From an uncultured Lachnospiraceae bacterium (lineage in GTDB: Bacteria; Bacillota; Clostridia; Lachnospirales; Lachnospiraceae), in contig CAJTMZ010000023.1 of the NCBI GenBank assembly GCA_910577445.1, forward strand, positions 9,156 through 28,159: 19,004 nt of DNA. The letters run 5' to 3'. Under the pieces are notes generated by a model, which was given only the letters and a program-made list of their open reading frames with translations, was not told the DNA's origin and did no database searches. The position numbers and the translations under genes were made by a program. Positions 1-8,221 of this stretch are shown here, in pieces. Position 1 is the stretch's first letter, and each line of letters starts with the position of its first letter.

Positions 1-346
1 TCTGGAGAAGTTTTCTTTTGTCGCTTTCTTTTATCAGGGAACTGGCGCACGCCGCGCCGGACTGTCTTAAGATATTGTAGCAGATGCTGTGAAAGGTTCC
101 GAAGTGGACGCCCCGGGGAACGTCCGAAGATTGGCGGGATTTTTCATAACGTTCTTTCATTTCCGCTGCCGCTGCTTTGGTGTAGGTGATTACCAGAATA
201 TTGTCCGGAGGAATATGATTTTCAATGAGATACAAAATACGGCTGACAATGACGTAGGTTTTGCCGCTTCCGGGCCCCGCCGTAACGACGGCAGGACCCG
301 ACAGGTGCATAATCGCCTTTTTCTGGGCGTTATTTGGTACTTTCAA
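1..346 (-). CDS. UvrD/Rep-type ATP-dependent DNA helicase, N-terminal part (runs off left edge)
   Basis: Superfamily 1 DNA helicases unwind duplex DNA in repair and replication restart. About 115 N-terminal codons are visible. They show a Q motif (NAQKKAI), a Walker A loop AGPGSGKT, motif Ia (VITYTKAAAAEMKER) and motif Ib (GTFHSICY), in the order typical of UvrD/PcrA/Rep. The start is taken as TTG at 346, which keeps the Q motif and has an AAAGGAA ribosome binding site 10 bases upstream; the internal ATG at 310 would cut the Q motif off. The start overlaps the gltX stop by 17 bases, so translation is probably coupled to gltX. The helicase family is sure; which paralogue (PcrA or another UvrD-like protein) cannot be told without the rest. 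Confidence 0.88.
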   Translation of the reverse strand, partial: MKVPNNAQKKAIMHLSGPAVVTAGPGSGKTYVIVSRILYLIENHIPPDNILVITYTKAAAAEMKERYEKSRQSSDVPRGVHFGTFHSICYNILRQSGAACASSLIKESDKRKLLQ

Positions 347-1802
347 GTAATTCGATTCCTTTCCTGATACGCGCTAAAGATTCCTCTTTGCCGAGAAGTT
401 CCATAATTTCCGTCGCGCCGGCGGGGGTCATCTGCTTTCCTGACACAGCCGTCCTTACCGGCCACAGCACATAACCGTTTTTACAGCCCTTTTTCTCCAC
501 ATAGGATATCAGAAGCTGATAAAGCGCGTCATTCGAATAGTCCTCCTGCTCCTCTAAAAGAGGGAGAAGCTCTCTTAGAACTTCCAAAGAGGATTCCGGC
601 GTGGTCTTCATTTTTTTATGGGCATACATGGACGCGTCGTATGCCGGAAGCTCTCTTAAGAAATCAATCAATTCCGGGATATCCGGAAAAACCTCGATTC
701 TGGTCTTAACCATCGCGGCGATTTTCCTAAAATCCATTTCTCCCGAAAGCGTCTGCCGGATGATGGGTTCGGCTTTTTCAAAGAAAGCCTCCTCGTCCAT
801 GCCCTTAATGTATTCCCCGTTCATCCATTTGAGCTTGGTGTAATCAAAAACCGCAGGGGATTTTGACATATGGTGGTAGTCAAAGACCTTTGCCAGTTCC
901 TTCAGGGAAAAGATTTCTTCGTTGCTCTCCGAGGGGCTCCACCCGAGAAGCGCCACAAAGTTTACCACCGCTTCCGTCAGAAAGCCCTGTTCGATTAAGT
1001 CCTCGTAGGAGGAATGGCCGCAGCGTTTGCTCAGCTTGTGATGCTCCTCGTCCGTAATTAAGGGACAGTGCACATAGACGGGAACCTCCCAGCCGAAAGC
1101 CTCGTAAAGCCTGTTATATTTAGGGGAGGAGGAAAGGTATTCGTTTCCCCTCACCACGTGGGTAATGCCCATCAGATGGTCGTCCACCACGTTGGCAAAA
1201 TTATAGGTGGGATAACCGTCTGATTTTATCAGTATCATATCGTCTAATTCCGCGTTGTCCACGGAAATATCGCCGTAAATTTCATCGTGGAAAGTGGTGG
1301 TTCCTTCCGTGGGATTGTTCTGCCTGATAACGTAGGGAACGCCGGCGCGCAGCTTTTCCTCCACTTCTTCCTTTGACAGGGACAGACAGTGCTTGTCGTA
1401 AACGGTGATTTCCTTGTTGCCGGAATCGCTTTCCACCACCTGGGTTTTCAGTCCTGCAAGACGTTCCTTGTCGCAAAAGCAGTAATAAGCCTCTCCTTTT
1501 TCAATCAGCTTTTTGGCGTATTCCAGATAAATTCCCTGCTTTTGCCGTTCGGACTGCACATAGGGACCCACGCCCCCGTCCTTGTCCGGGCCTTCGTCAT
1601 GGACAAGTCCCGTCTTGCAAAGCGTCCGGTAAATAATGTCCACCGCCCCTTCCACAAAACGTTCCTGGTCCGTGTCCTCAATTCTTAAAATAAAGTCCCC
1701 GTCCTCGTGCTTTGCAATCAGATAGGCATAAAGGGCGGTTCTTAAGTTTCCTACATGCATTCTGCCGGTGGGGCTTGGTGCAAATCTTGTCCTGATTTTC
1801 AT
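330..1802 (-). CDS. gltX: Glutamyl-tRNA synthetase
   Basis: A class I aminoacyl-tRNA synthetase that charges tRNA-Glu with glutamate in the cytoplasm. The 490-residue product has the usual length of the bacterial enzyme. It opens with MKIRTRFAPSPTG, carries the HIGH-type signature as HVGN (residues 16-19), and has the KMSKS-type loop as HKLSKR (about 255-260). A cysteine pair (YYCFCDKE, near 107-112) lies in the region where some GluRS bind zinc. The frame is open 21 codons further upstream, but the ATG at 1802 is preferred: it gives the canonical N-terminus and follows an AGGAAAGGAA ribosome binding site. The gene begins 7 bases after the hydrogenase stop and overlaps the helicase start, so the three form a likely operon. 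Discriminating versus non-discriminating specificity cannot be judged by eye. Confidence 0.97.
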   Translation of the reverse strand: MKIRTRFAPSPTGRMHVGNLRTALYAYLIAKHEDGDFILRIEDTDQERFVEGAVDIIYRTLCKTGLVHDEGPDKDGGVGPYVQSERQKQGIYLEYAKKLIEKGEAYYCFCDKERLAGLKTQVVESDSGNKEITVYDKHCLSLSKEEVEEKLRAGVPYVIRQNNPTEGTTTFHDEIYGDISVDNAELDDMILIKSDGYPTYNFANVVDDHLMGITHVVRGNEYLSSSPKYNRLYEAFGWEVPVYVHCPLITDEEHHKLSKRCGHSSYEDLIEQGFLTEAVVNFVALLGWSPSESNEEIFSLKELAKVFDYHHMSKSPAVFDYTKLKWMNGEYIKGMDEEAFFEKAEPIIRQTLSGEMDFRKIAAMVKTRIEVFPDIPELIDFLRELPAYDASMYAHKKMKTTPESSLEVLRELLPLLEEQEDYSNDALYQLLISYVEKKGCKNGYVLWPVRTAVSGKQMTPAGATEIMELLGKEESLARIRKGIELLESTK

Positions 1803-1809
1803 TTTACGG

Positions 1810-3294
1810 TTATTCCTTTCCTTTTTGCGGTACTTTCTGTTTTGCCACTGCCTTGAAACCGGCAACCTCTTTCATGGCCTGGGGAATTGCAATGTTTGTT
1901 CCCGCTCCGGCCACGCAGCCGCCGGGACAGGCCATTCCCTCAATCAGACAGCCGTTCTTTTTGCCGGCCTTGGCCAGCATCAGTATTTTTTTACATTCCG
2001 TCAGGCTTTCCGCGTGTTCAATATTTACCTCAACATCGGGATAGTATTCCCTGATACATTCCTCAATTGCGTTTGCCACGCCTCCGGCAACGCCATATCC
2101 TCTTCCCGCTCCGGTAGCGTCGCTCATCTCCTCCCCGGTATCGATGGCCTCCGGAACAATTCCTTTTGCCTCGAACATGCCGGCCAGCTCCTCAAAGGTA
2201 ATCACGAAGTCCACGTCGGAGCGAATGGTGCGCCGGGAAGCTTCCAGCTTTTTGGAGGCGCAGGGACCGATGAACACCACGCTGGCGTCCGGATGGTCTT
2301 CTTTTATTTTGCGCGCCGTGGCAACCATGGGAGTTAAAGCGTTTGATATCTTGTCTATGGTTTCCGGGAAAAACTTCTTGGCAAGGACGGACCAGGAGGG
2401 ACAGCATGATGTAAGCAGAAAAGGCAGTTTACCCGTGGCCACTTCCTTTACATAATGCTCCGCCTCGGCGATTGCTCCCATATCCGCGCCGATTGCCGTC
2501 TCATATACGTCAAAAAAGCCAAGTTCCTTGAGAGATGCTTTGATTTTGTCCGGGGTAACGTTCTTACCGAACTGTCCCACAAAAGCGGGCGCTACCTGGG
2601 CGATAATCTTCCGTCCCGACTGCATGGCGCGGATTAACTGGAAAATCTGGGATTTGTCCGCAATGGCGCCGAAGGGACAGCTCACCATACACTGTCCGCA
2701 GGAAACGCATAAGTCCGAATCAATATAGGCCCGGCCTTTTTTATCGCTTTTGATTGCGCCGACGCCGCAGTGGGCAAGGCAGGGACGAACCTGATGGGAA
2801 ATGGCGTCGTAAGGACAGATTGCCTTGCACTTTCCGCATTTGATGCATTTTTCCTGGTCAATCACGGAATGGCCGTTTTTCATGGAAATGGCGCCCCTCG
2901 GGCATACCTCACGGCAGGGATGGGCCACACAGCCCATGCATTTATCCGTCACTTCATATTTATTTTCGGGGCAGGCGTTGCAGGCAGAAGGAATCACCTG
3001 CATTAACGGCGGCTCGTAATATTTTTCGTCAATATTGCTCTCCTCAAGCCCCTGCGTCACATGAACCGGCATATTTTCCGGTCGCAGCGACAATCCCATA
3101 GCCAGACGTATCTGCTCTCTTGTGATTGCCCTCTCCCGGTAAACGTTTCCGTATTCCGATTCATCATAATCCACAATTTTGTAGGGTAAGGCTTCCACAT
3201 CGTCCTTCAGATTCTCCGAGGTGTAAGCCAGATTTGCCACTTCTTTGAAAATGCGTTTTCTGTTCTTGCGAACCTGAGTGTCTATTCCTCTCAT
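1810..3294 (-). CDS. [FeFe] hydrogenase, monomeric Group B-like, with N-terminal ferredoxin-type clusters
   Basis: Probably interconverts protons and H2 with ferredoxin as partner in the anaerobic cytoplasm. The 494-residue product has an N-terminal cysteine-rich part: C105/C108, C119/C122/C127/C131, then two 4Fe-4S motifs at C150-C160 (CIKCGKCKAICP) and C196-C206 (CVSCGQCMVSCP). The H-cluster domain has all three signatures: L1 TSCCPSW (295-301), L2 GPCASKKLE (343-351) and L3 EGMACPGGC (452-460). The GPC form of L2 and the four-cluster head fit Group B rather than classical Group A enzymes; that assignment is from memory of the family. The ATG at 3294 has a GGAAAGG ribosome binding site; the frame is open another 45 codons upstream, but without family-like sequence. 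A promoter candidate lies about 100 bases upstream. The stop is 7 bases before gltX. Confidence 0.93.
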   Translation of the reverse strand: MRGIDTQVRKNRKRIFKEVANLAYTSENLKDDVEALPYKIVDYDESEYGNVYRERAITREQIRLAMGLSLRPENMPVHVTQGLEESNIDEKYYEPPLMQVIPSACNACPENKYEVTDKCMGCVAHPCREVCPRGAISMKNGHSVIDQEKCIKCGKCKAICPYDAISHQVRPCLAHCGVGAIKSDKKGRAYIDSDLCVSCGQCMVSCPFGAIADKSQIFQLIRAMQSGRKIIAQVAPAFVGQFGKNVTPDKIKASLKELGFFDVYETAIGADMGAIAEAEHYVKEVATGKLPFLLTSCCPSWSVLAKKFFPETIDKISNALTPMVATARKIKEDHPDASVVFIGPCASKKLEASRRTIRSDVDFVITFEELAGMFEAKGIVPEAIDTGEEMSDATGAGRGYGVAGGVANAIEECIREYYPDVEVNIEHAESLTECKKILMLAKAGKKNGCLIEGMACPGGCVAGAGTNIAIPQAMKEVAGFKAVAKQKVPQKGKE

Positions 3295-3394
3295 ATCCCA
3301 TACCTTTCCGTCCGGCTCCATGCAAAAACACATAAGAATTTCCGCACGCCTTCCATGTGGTTTTATGTGTAAGAAATCTGATTTTACCTGTTTA

Positions 3395-3422
3395 TTTTTA
3401 CACAAACTCACACGGAAGTCAA
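3395..3422 (-). promoter_or_regulatory. SigA-type promoter candidate for the hydrogenase-gltX-helicase operon
   Basis: On the minus strand TTGACT (3417-3422) is followed after 16 bases by TAAAAA (3395-3400), with a TG just before the -10. The -35 matches consensus in 5 of 6 positions and the -10 in 4 of 6. Transcription would start near 3388, about 94 bases before the hydrogenase ATG. No experimental support. Confidence 0.5.
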
Positions 3423-3477
3423 CAACCACGTTGCAAACAGCGGGGTTGCTTACCTTTGCCGGCGGACAGGGCCTGAA

Positions 3478-4044
3478 TTAATTTTCCTCCTCTGCCAAAT
3501 CCTCCGTTTCCGTCAGTTTGAAATCTTCTATTGACTTATTCAGCGAGTAATAAACGGAAGAATCCACCACATAAACGTCGGCTTCATCGTTTACATTCAG
3601 GTAATAGCCGCTGATAATGGAGTTGTAATCGCCCACCTTTATGGTATACATATTGTCATCCCACCTGAGGGTCAGATTGATGACCGGTTTATCCAGTCCG
3701 TACTCTGACAAATCCTCCGCGTTTTCGATTCTGGTGGAAGCCGTTATTTCCGTGGCGTTTGTAAGAAAATTTTCCACAAGGCTTTTGTCAATGGCAGTCC
3801 CTTCATCTTCCGCGCATTTCCAGTCATCGCCCTCCTTTACAAGGTTCACGTTTCCCTCGCTGCCGATGATTCCAATATCCGTAATCTGAGATTTGTCAAT
3901 GGAAACCACACTGTGGCTCTCCTCCCCATCTCCCTCTTCTTTTGGCAAATTCTCCTTATGAAGCCGGAGGGCCGCGAAAGCCCCGGCTGCTGCCAGAAGC
4001 AGAATAAACAAAATTATCAGCCTGTTCTTTTTCTTCTTATTCAT
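3478..4044 (-). CDS. DUF4340-type membrane-anchored protein of the Gld-like ABC system
   Basis: The function is unknown; DUF4340 proteins are commonly encoded beside GldF/GldG-type ABC transporter genes, as here. The 188-residue product starts with a charged MNKKKKNR head and one hydrophobic segment (about residues 9-26), then a mostly extracellular part. Recurrent DUF4340-like elements are DWKCAEDEGTAIDKSLVENF, the ENAEDLSEYGLDKP turn (typical of the family's x-YGLdxP motif) and a following beta-strand stretch (TIKVGDYN...YYLNV...VYVVDSSVYYSL). The C-terminus is short and strongly acidic (TETEDLAEEEN), so this is a single-repeat member, smaller than many relatives. It starts 57 bases after the permease stop with a GAGGTGA ribosome binding site. 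No clear terminator follows the stop. Confidence 0.8.
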   Translation of the reverse strand: MNKKKKNRLIILFILLLAAAGAFAALRLHKENLPKEEGDGEESHSVVSIDKSQITDIGIIGSEGNVNLVKEGDDWKCAEDEGTAIDKSLVENFLTNATEITASTRIENAEDLSEYGLDKPVINLTLRWDDNMYTIKVGDYNSIISGYYLNVNDEADVYVVDSSVYYSLNKSIEDFKLTETEDLAEEEN

Positions 4045-4101
4045 ATTATCACCTCAATTCCTGCATCTTGTTTACCGGCGCTGTGTTTCGTACCTGCTTT
4101 T

Positions 4102-6210
4102 TCAGGCTTTCCTTCTTCTGAACCAGACGATAAAGCCTGTGATAAGGAAAGCAAAGGGAATTACCACCACTGCCAGAAGGGCAAGCAGGGTAATGCTGCT
4201 TTGTGTCATGGCCAGATAACTGTTTTCATAATCTTTCACCGGAATCACAATGCTGTTTGTATAGGATACGAAGCTTCCCAAAGTTCCCGTAAACAGCTTT
4301 AAGTTTGTTCCGGCCACAATTTCATTGGCGCTTTGGGTAAACAGGTATTCGCTGCTGTAAACAACGGCCGTGGATATCTCGTTTTCCAGCGTCTTTTCAC
4401 ATTTAACGCCTACATAAAAAGGTCCGTCCACGTCCCCCTCCTGTTTTGCGTAATCGCCTCCGGCGGTCATATTGTTCCTTGCATAGCTGCTATCCGAGGT
4501 GGTAAGAAGAGACGTTGCCGTCACATCCTCCATTTCCTGCACGGTAATTCCCTGAGCGTACGGAACAAAAACATAGCTCCCAGTGTCCACGGCGCCCTCT
4601 GTTACATCGTCATAGGCGACTTCGGGAAACAGATAAAATGGATCCTGATAATAAAAATCAGCATCGTCTTCAATTATCAGCCCTTTTGTGATTTCCAGTC
4701 CGTAAAAATCAAGCAGCCTGTTGAAATTCGGCATTTCCGAATCCGTAAAAGTGGAAATGAACAGAACGTCGCCCCCCTTTTCCATATAGGCAAGCAGCTT
4801 TTCCGTATCGTCGCCGGACAAATCCTGCGTGGGCGCATAGAGAATCACGCAGTCTGCATCCTCTGGAACGCTGTCATAATTCAAAAGGTTGATGGTTTCA
4901 TAATCAATATTTGCCTTTTGGACCGCGGAAGTAAACTCCGTCTCAAAGGCCAGCTCGCCGTGGCCCTCAAGCATATAAATTTTAGGCATATCCTGCGTGG
5001 TCACATACACGATGGCGCTGGTAAGCTGCCCCTCGCCGTCGTAGCCGGTTACCGTGCTGGAATAATTGTAGTAATCAAATTCCGACTGGTAAATCTCGCT
5101 GTAATCTATTACCGTACTGCGCCTTGCGTTCTCCACAATCACACTGTTCTGCGAAACCAGGGAGTCCGTATATTTTGTAAAAAACTTGGGATTAACCGCC
5201 GGGTCCACATAAGAGACCCTGATATGAGAGTTATATCCCGCATAATTCCGTAAAGTAGCGTCTAACGTCTCGTCCGCCTGGGATTCATTTGCTAGGACAT
5301 AGATGGAAATGTCCTCGCCTATCTCTGAAAGAACTTCTTTTGTGTCGTCGGTAAGAGAATAAAGCCTGTTTGCCGTAACGTCAAAAACCGTGTATCTGGA
5401 CGGCAGTTCCGCCGCGATAAAGTTCACCAGAACTATGATTACCGCGCTGATTATCACCGTACCCGAGCTGTAGAACCCCATCCCTAAAGTCCTTGAGGAA
5501 ATTTCATACCGCCGCTTCTGGATGGACTGTACCGTAAAGATAAGAAAAAGCACAACGACCGATAAAAAGTAGATAACGCCCGTAAGCTGAAAAGAGCCGT
5601 TTAGAAAACCTTCGAACCGGCCCACCATATCAAAGGCGCTTAATATTTTCGTCAAAAGGTTCCCTGTGGACGATATCATATTGCACAGCCCGGACATTAC
5701 ATAGCCTGTAAATAAAACGCCAAATGTAATTACCGCCGCAATCACCTGACTTTCCGTCAGAGACGAGACAAAAATACCGATAGCAATACCGGCGATTCCG
5801 TAAAGAAAAAATCCCAGAACCGCAAGATAAGATTCACTGAAGGAAACCGTTCCCCATATACTTAAAATAAGGGGATAGGCGCAGATAATGCCGGTGGGGA
5901 TGGCAAATATCGTTACCAGCGCCAGAAACTTGCCCATCACAATACCGGTTATGCCGACCGGCGACGTAAGTATCAACTGGTCCGTCTTCTGATGGCGCTC
6001 CTCCGCCAGAATGCGCATCGTGAGAACTGGAATGCTGATGAGAAATAAAAACACGATGGACGACAAGGCATATCCTATGTAGGGATATCCCATAAACAAA
6101 TTGTAAACGGAAAAATAAATTCCAAGAAGGAACATCATCGACCCGATAAAAAGGGCTCCCAAAAAGGAATGGAAGTAGGAATGTAATTCTCTTTTATAAA
6201 TCGCTGTCAT
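4102..6210 (-). CDS. ABC-2 permease fused to GldG-like extracellular domain
   Basis: Membrane component of a Gld-type ABC system; the substrate is unknown. The 702-residue product joins two parts usually encoded by gldF and gldG. Residues about 15-240 form an ABC-2 permease with roughly six hydrophobic segments, including the conserved RILAEERHQKTDQLILTSPV stretch of this permease class. A seventh segment (near 255-275) leads into a long extracellular part with the GldG-type start (SRYTVFDVTANRLYSLTDDT) and the YMLEGHGELAF region. It ends in a C-terminal transmembrane helix followed by WFRRRKA. The ATG at 6210 is chosen over an upstream in-frame start because it follows GGAGGAG; it overlaps the ATPase stop by 17 bases, so translation is probably coupled. 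In Clostridia such fused genes are widespread and no gliding role is implied. Confidence 0.88.
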   Translation of the reverse strand: MTAIYKRELHSYFHSFLGALFIGSMMFLLGIYFSVYNLFMGYPYIGYALSSIVFLFLISIPVLTMRILAEERHQKTDQLILTSPVGITGIVMGKFLALVTIFAIPTGIICAYPLILSIWGTVSFSESYLAVLGFFLYGIAGIAIGIFVSSLTESQVIAAVITFGVLFTGYVMSGLCNMISSTGNLLTKILSAFDMVGRFEGFLNGSFQLTGVIYFLSVVVLFLIFTVQSIQKRRYEISSRTLGMGFYSSGTVIISAVIIVLVNFIAAELPSRYTVFDVTANRLYSLTDDTKEVLSEIGEDISIYVLANESQADETLDATLRNYAGYNSHIRVSYVDPAVNPKFFTKYTDSLVSQNSVIVENARRSTVIDYSEIYQSEFDYYNYSSTVTGYDGEGQLTSAIVYVTTQDMPKIYMLEGHGELAFETEFTSAVQKANIDYETINLLNYDSVPEDADCVILYAPTQDLSGDDTEKLLAYMEKGGDVLFISTFTDSEMPNFNRLLDFYGLEITKGLIIEDDADFYYQDPFYLFPEVAYDDVTEGAVDTGSYVFVPYAQGITVQEMEDVTATSLLTTSDSSYARNNMTAGGDYAKQEGDVDGPFYVGVKCEKTLENEISTAVVYSSEYLFTQSANEIVAGTNLKLFTGTLGSFVSYTNSIVIPVKDYENSYLAMTQSSITLLALLAVVVIPFAFLITGFIVWFRRRKA

Positions 6211-7189
6211 GGCTTTCTCCTCCTGTTCTGTGGTTACTATCATCCTCTTTCCCGGGTTCGTTTCCGGTCAGTTCTAGGAAAATATCCTCCAGAGATTTTT
6301 CCAGACGGTTCATGGACATAACAGGAAGCCTGTTTTCCGCCAGAGCGTAAAAAAGCGCTTCCCGGATATCGTCCTCTTTGTCCGTTTCAATAACCAGTTT
6401 CACGATACCTTCCTCATTTTCCTTTTCAAAACGATATCCCTGTATCCTGTCAAAGCCTTTGAGCACGGCTTCAACCTTTTCCTTTTTTCCCAGAATGGAT
6501 ATTTCCAGAGAAATGCCGCCGTTCATAAGCCCCATAAGACCGGCTGGCGTGTCGCTTGCCACCAACTGGCCTTTAGAAAGAATCATAATCTCGTCACAGA
6601 CGGCCTGAACCTCCGACAAAATGTGGGAACTTAAAATAACCGTATGCTTTTCGCCCAGCTTCTTGATGAAATCCCTGATTTCAATAATCTGTTTCGGGTC
6701 AAGACCGGCCGTGGGCTCGTCTAAAATAATGACTTCCGGATAGCCGAGCACCGCCTGGGCCAGCCCCACCCTCTGCTTATAGCCCTTTGACAGATTCCGG
6801 ATAAGCCGCCCGGATATGTCGCTAATCATGGTAAGGTTCATTACCTCCGCAATCTGCGTCTGCTGCTCTGCCCTTGGGATTTTCTTCAGCCTTGCGACAA
6901 ATGTCAGATATTCCGTCACCGTCATATCCTGATAAAGGGGCGGTACTTCCGGCAGATAACCGATACATTTTTTCGCCTCCTCCGCGTCTTTCATAATGTC
7001 ATAGCCGTTAATTTTAACGCTTCCCTCGGTTGCTGCTATGTAGCCCGTTATAATATTCATTGTCGTACTTTTTCCGGCACCGTTAGGCCCTAAAAAGCCG
7101 TAAATTTTGCCCGGCTCCACTTTGAAGGAAAGATGGTTCACTGCCAGATGACTGCCGTATTTTTTTACAAGATTTTCAACTTCTATCAA
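6194..7189 (-). CDS. ABC transporter ATP-binding protein (Gld-type system)
   Basis: Energises the neighbouring fused permease by ATP hydrolysis at the inner face of the membrane. The 331-residue product shows Walker A GPNGAGKST (34-42), signature LSKGYKQ (133-139), Walker B VIILDEP (153-159) with a D-loop AGLDP, and the H-loop in ILSSHILSEVQ. The C-terminal third is the extension typical of CcmA/GldA-like ATPases. The start is TTG at 7189, with a GGGAGG ribosome binding site 9 bases upstream; no ATG is available close by. A weak promoter could use the -10-like TATGAT at 7222-7227 (minus strand), but its -35 is poor. It is the first gene of the three-gene operon and diverges from cotJA. Confidence 0.93.
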   Translation of the reverse strand: MIEVENLVKKYGSHLAVNHLSFKVEPGKIYGFLGPNGAGKSTTMNIITGYIAATEGSVKINGYDIMKDAEEAKKCIGYLPEVPPLYQDMTVTEYLTFVARLKKIPRAEQQTQIAEVMNLTMISDISGRLIRNLSKGYKQRVGLAQAVLGYPEVIILDEPTAGLDPKQIIEIRDFIKKLGEKHTVILSSHILSEVQAVCDEIMILSKGQLVASDTPAGLMGLMNGGISLEISILGKKEKVEAVLKGFDRIQGYRFEKENEEGIVKLVIETDKEDDIREALFYALAENRLPVMSMNRLEKSLEDIFLELTGNEPGKEDDSNHRTGGESHDSDL

Positions 7190-7283
7190 TCTTTGCTACC
7201 TCCCGTCTTAAAATTGAAAGTATCATAACTCTTAAATGTGTTTTTTTCTGAAAGAAAATGTGAAAAGTTTGTGTTTGCCGGGA

Positions 7284-7310
7284 ACCCGAAAAAACTCCCA
7301 TCATACTATA
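7284..7310 (+). promoter_or_regulatory. Mother-cell sporulation promoter candidate (SigK/SigE type) for cotJ
   Basis: AC at 7284-7285 is followed after 16 bases by CATACTATA (7302-7310). This fits the SigK pattern AC-N16/17-CATAnnnTA exactly and the related SigE -10 nearly. It sits about 37 bases upstream of the cotJA ATG, as expected for a coat operon. Both sigma factors act in the mother cell and their -10 motifs overlap, so the sequence does not separate them. Confidence 0.55.
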
Positions 7311-7346
7311 TTATTAAATAAAATCTGAATTTATGAGAGGATAATC

Positions 7347-7517
7347 ATGCAGGATTCCAATTTTAACGAATACTTTGACCGTTTCCCGCTTGCAATGGCG
7401 TATGTTCCCTGGCAGCACCTTACAAGTGTTTTTCAAAATCTTGATGAAGCCTATAAGACGGGCACTATCTTCCCCGAGCTTGAAAAACCTTTTACAGGAA
7501 GGAGATGTGTGAAATGA
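7347..7517 (+). CDS. cotJA: Spore coat-associated protein CotJA
   Basis: Small coat protein of 56 residues, first gene of the cotJ operon. The core PLAMAYVPWQHL is the family hallmark, followed by the NLDEAYKTGTIFPELEKPF tail that also recurs in CotJA. The ATG at 7347 follows a GAGAGGAT ribosome binding site. Its stop TGA overlaps the cotJB start (ATGA), which points to translational coupling. In Bacillus the cotJ genes are made in the mother cell and their products are incorporated into the spore coat. Confidence 0.92.
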   Translation: MQDSNFNEYFDRFPLAMAYVPWQHLTSVFQNLDEAYKTGTIFPELEKPFTGRRCVK

Positions 7518-7780
7518 CAATGTCAAACGAACAGCGCAGACTTTTCCATGACATCGGCGTGATTGATTTCGTGATTGTTGAAATGAACGAATATTTAGAT
7601 ACCCATCCCACCGACAGGGAAGCCATGGACTATCTCTCCCACTATGTCCGCATGAAAAATCAGGCTATGCGGGAATATGCGGTGAAATACGGCCCTCTTA
7701 GAATCAGCGATGTGGACGGCTGCAATGAAAAAGAATGGAAATGGGCGACACAGCCATGGCCATGGGAAGGAGAATGTTAA
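7514..7780 (+). CDS. cotJB: Spore coat protein CotJB
   Basis: CotJB family protein of 88 residues. It shows the conserved helical start (FHDIGVIDFVIVEMNEYLDTHP), the middle AMDYLSHYVRMKNQAMREY, a KYGPL turn, and a C-terminal WKWATQPWPWEGEC end rich in tryptophan and proline, all typical of CotJB. The start is ATG 7514, overlapping the cotJA stop, with an AAGGAG ribosome binding site 9 bases upstream. An in-frame ATG two codons later is equally possible. It is followed after 3 bases by cotJC. Confidence 0.93.
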   Translation: MTMSNEQRRLFHDIGVIDFVIVEMNEYLDTHPTDREAMDYLSHYVRMKNQAMREYAVKYGPLRISDVDGCNEKEWKWATQPWPWEGEC

Positions 7781-7783
7781 TTT

Positions 7784-8206
7784 ATGTGGAGTTATGAAAA
7801 ACGATTACAGTATCCGGTAAATATTAAAGAACCCAACGCAAAAATTGCACAGGTAATTATGTCCCAGTACGGCGGGCCTGACGGGGAGCTGGGCGCGTCC
7901 ATGCGCTATCTTTCCCAGCGTTATTCCATGCCTTATAATGAAGTGTCGGCTGTACTTACGGATATCGGTACGGAAGAACTGGCCCACCTTGAAATGGTAT
8001 CCACCATTGTCCATCAGCTTACCAGAAATCTGTCCATGGAAGAAATTGAAAAATCCGGCTTTGCAAATTATTATGTGGACCACACCGTGGGCATCTGGCC
8101 CATGGCCGCCGGCGGGATTCCTTTTAACAGTTGCGAGTTCCAGTCGAAGGGGGACGCAATTACGGATTTGTTTGAGGATATGGCGGCAGATGGGGCGATT
8201 TTGTAA
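7784..8206 (+). pseudogene. cotJC: CotJC (manganese catalase-like spore coat protein), truncated at the C-terminus
   Basis: CotJC belongs to the manganese-catalase fold and is normally about 190 residues. This copy has 140. The N-terminal part is intact: MWSYEKRLQYPV, QYGGPDGELGASMRYLSQRY with the first metal-ligand glutamate, and GTEELAHLEM with the E-x2-H ligand pair. It then reaches DLFEDMAAD and diverges: where the family continues with an AAEEKAR-like helix and later an REIxH helix, it reads GAIL and stops. The third glutamate and the last histidine ligand are therefore missing, and no frame of the following bases resembles the lost end. The break at about 8190 coincides with the change to accessory sequence, so an insertion or deletion boundary is the simplest cause. 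It is called a pseudogene by inference; the RBS and start are normal. Confidence 0.85.
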
Positions 8207-8221
8207 GAGCAACATGAAAAA

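Noticed and set aside
1768..2337. Plus-strand open frame of 189 codons opposite the hydrogenase
   Set aside because: It is antisense to a motif-complete hydrogenase and has no ribosome binding site.
3425..3477. Terminator after the DUF4340 gene
   Set aside because: Only a 7-bp stem with a mismatch (AACCCCG/CGTGGTT), a 10-base loop and no T tract is present.
4333..5253. Long plus-strand open frame of 306 codons opposite the permease/GldG gene
   Set aside because: It is a shadow of the minus-strand gene, with no start signal and no recognisable domain.
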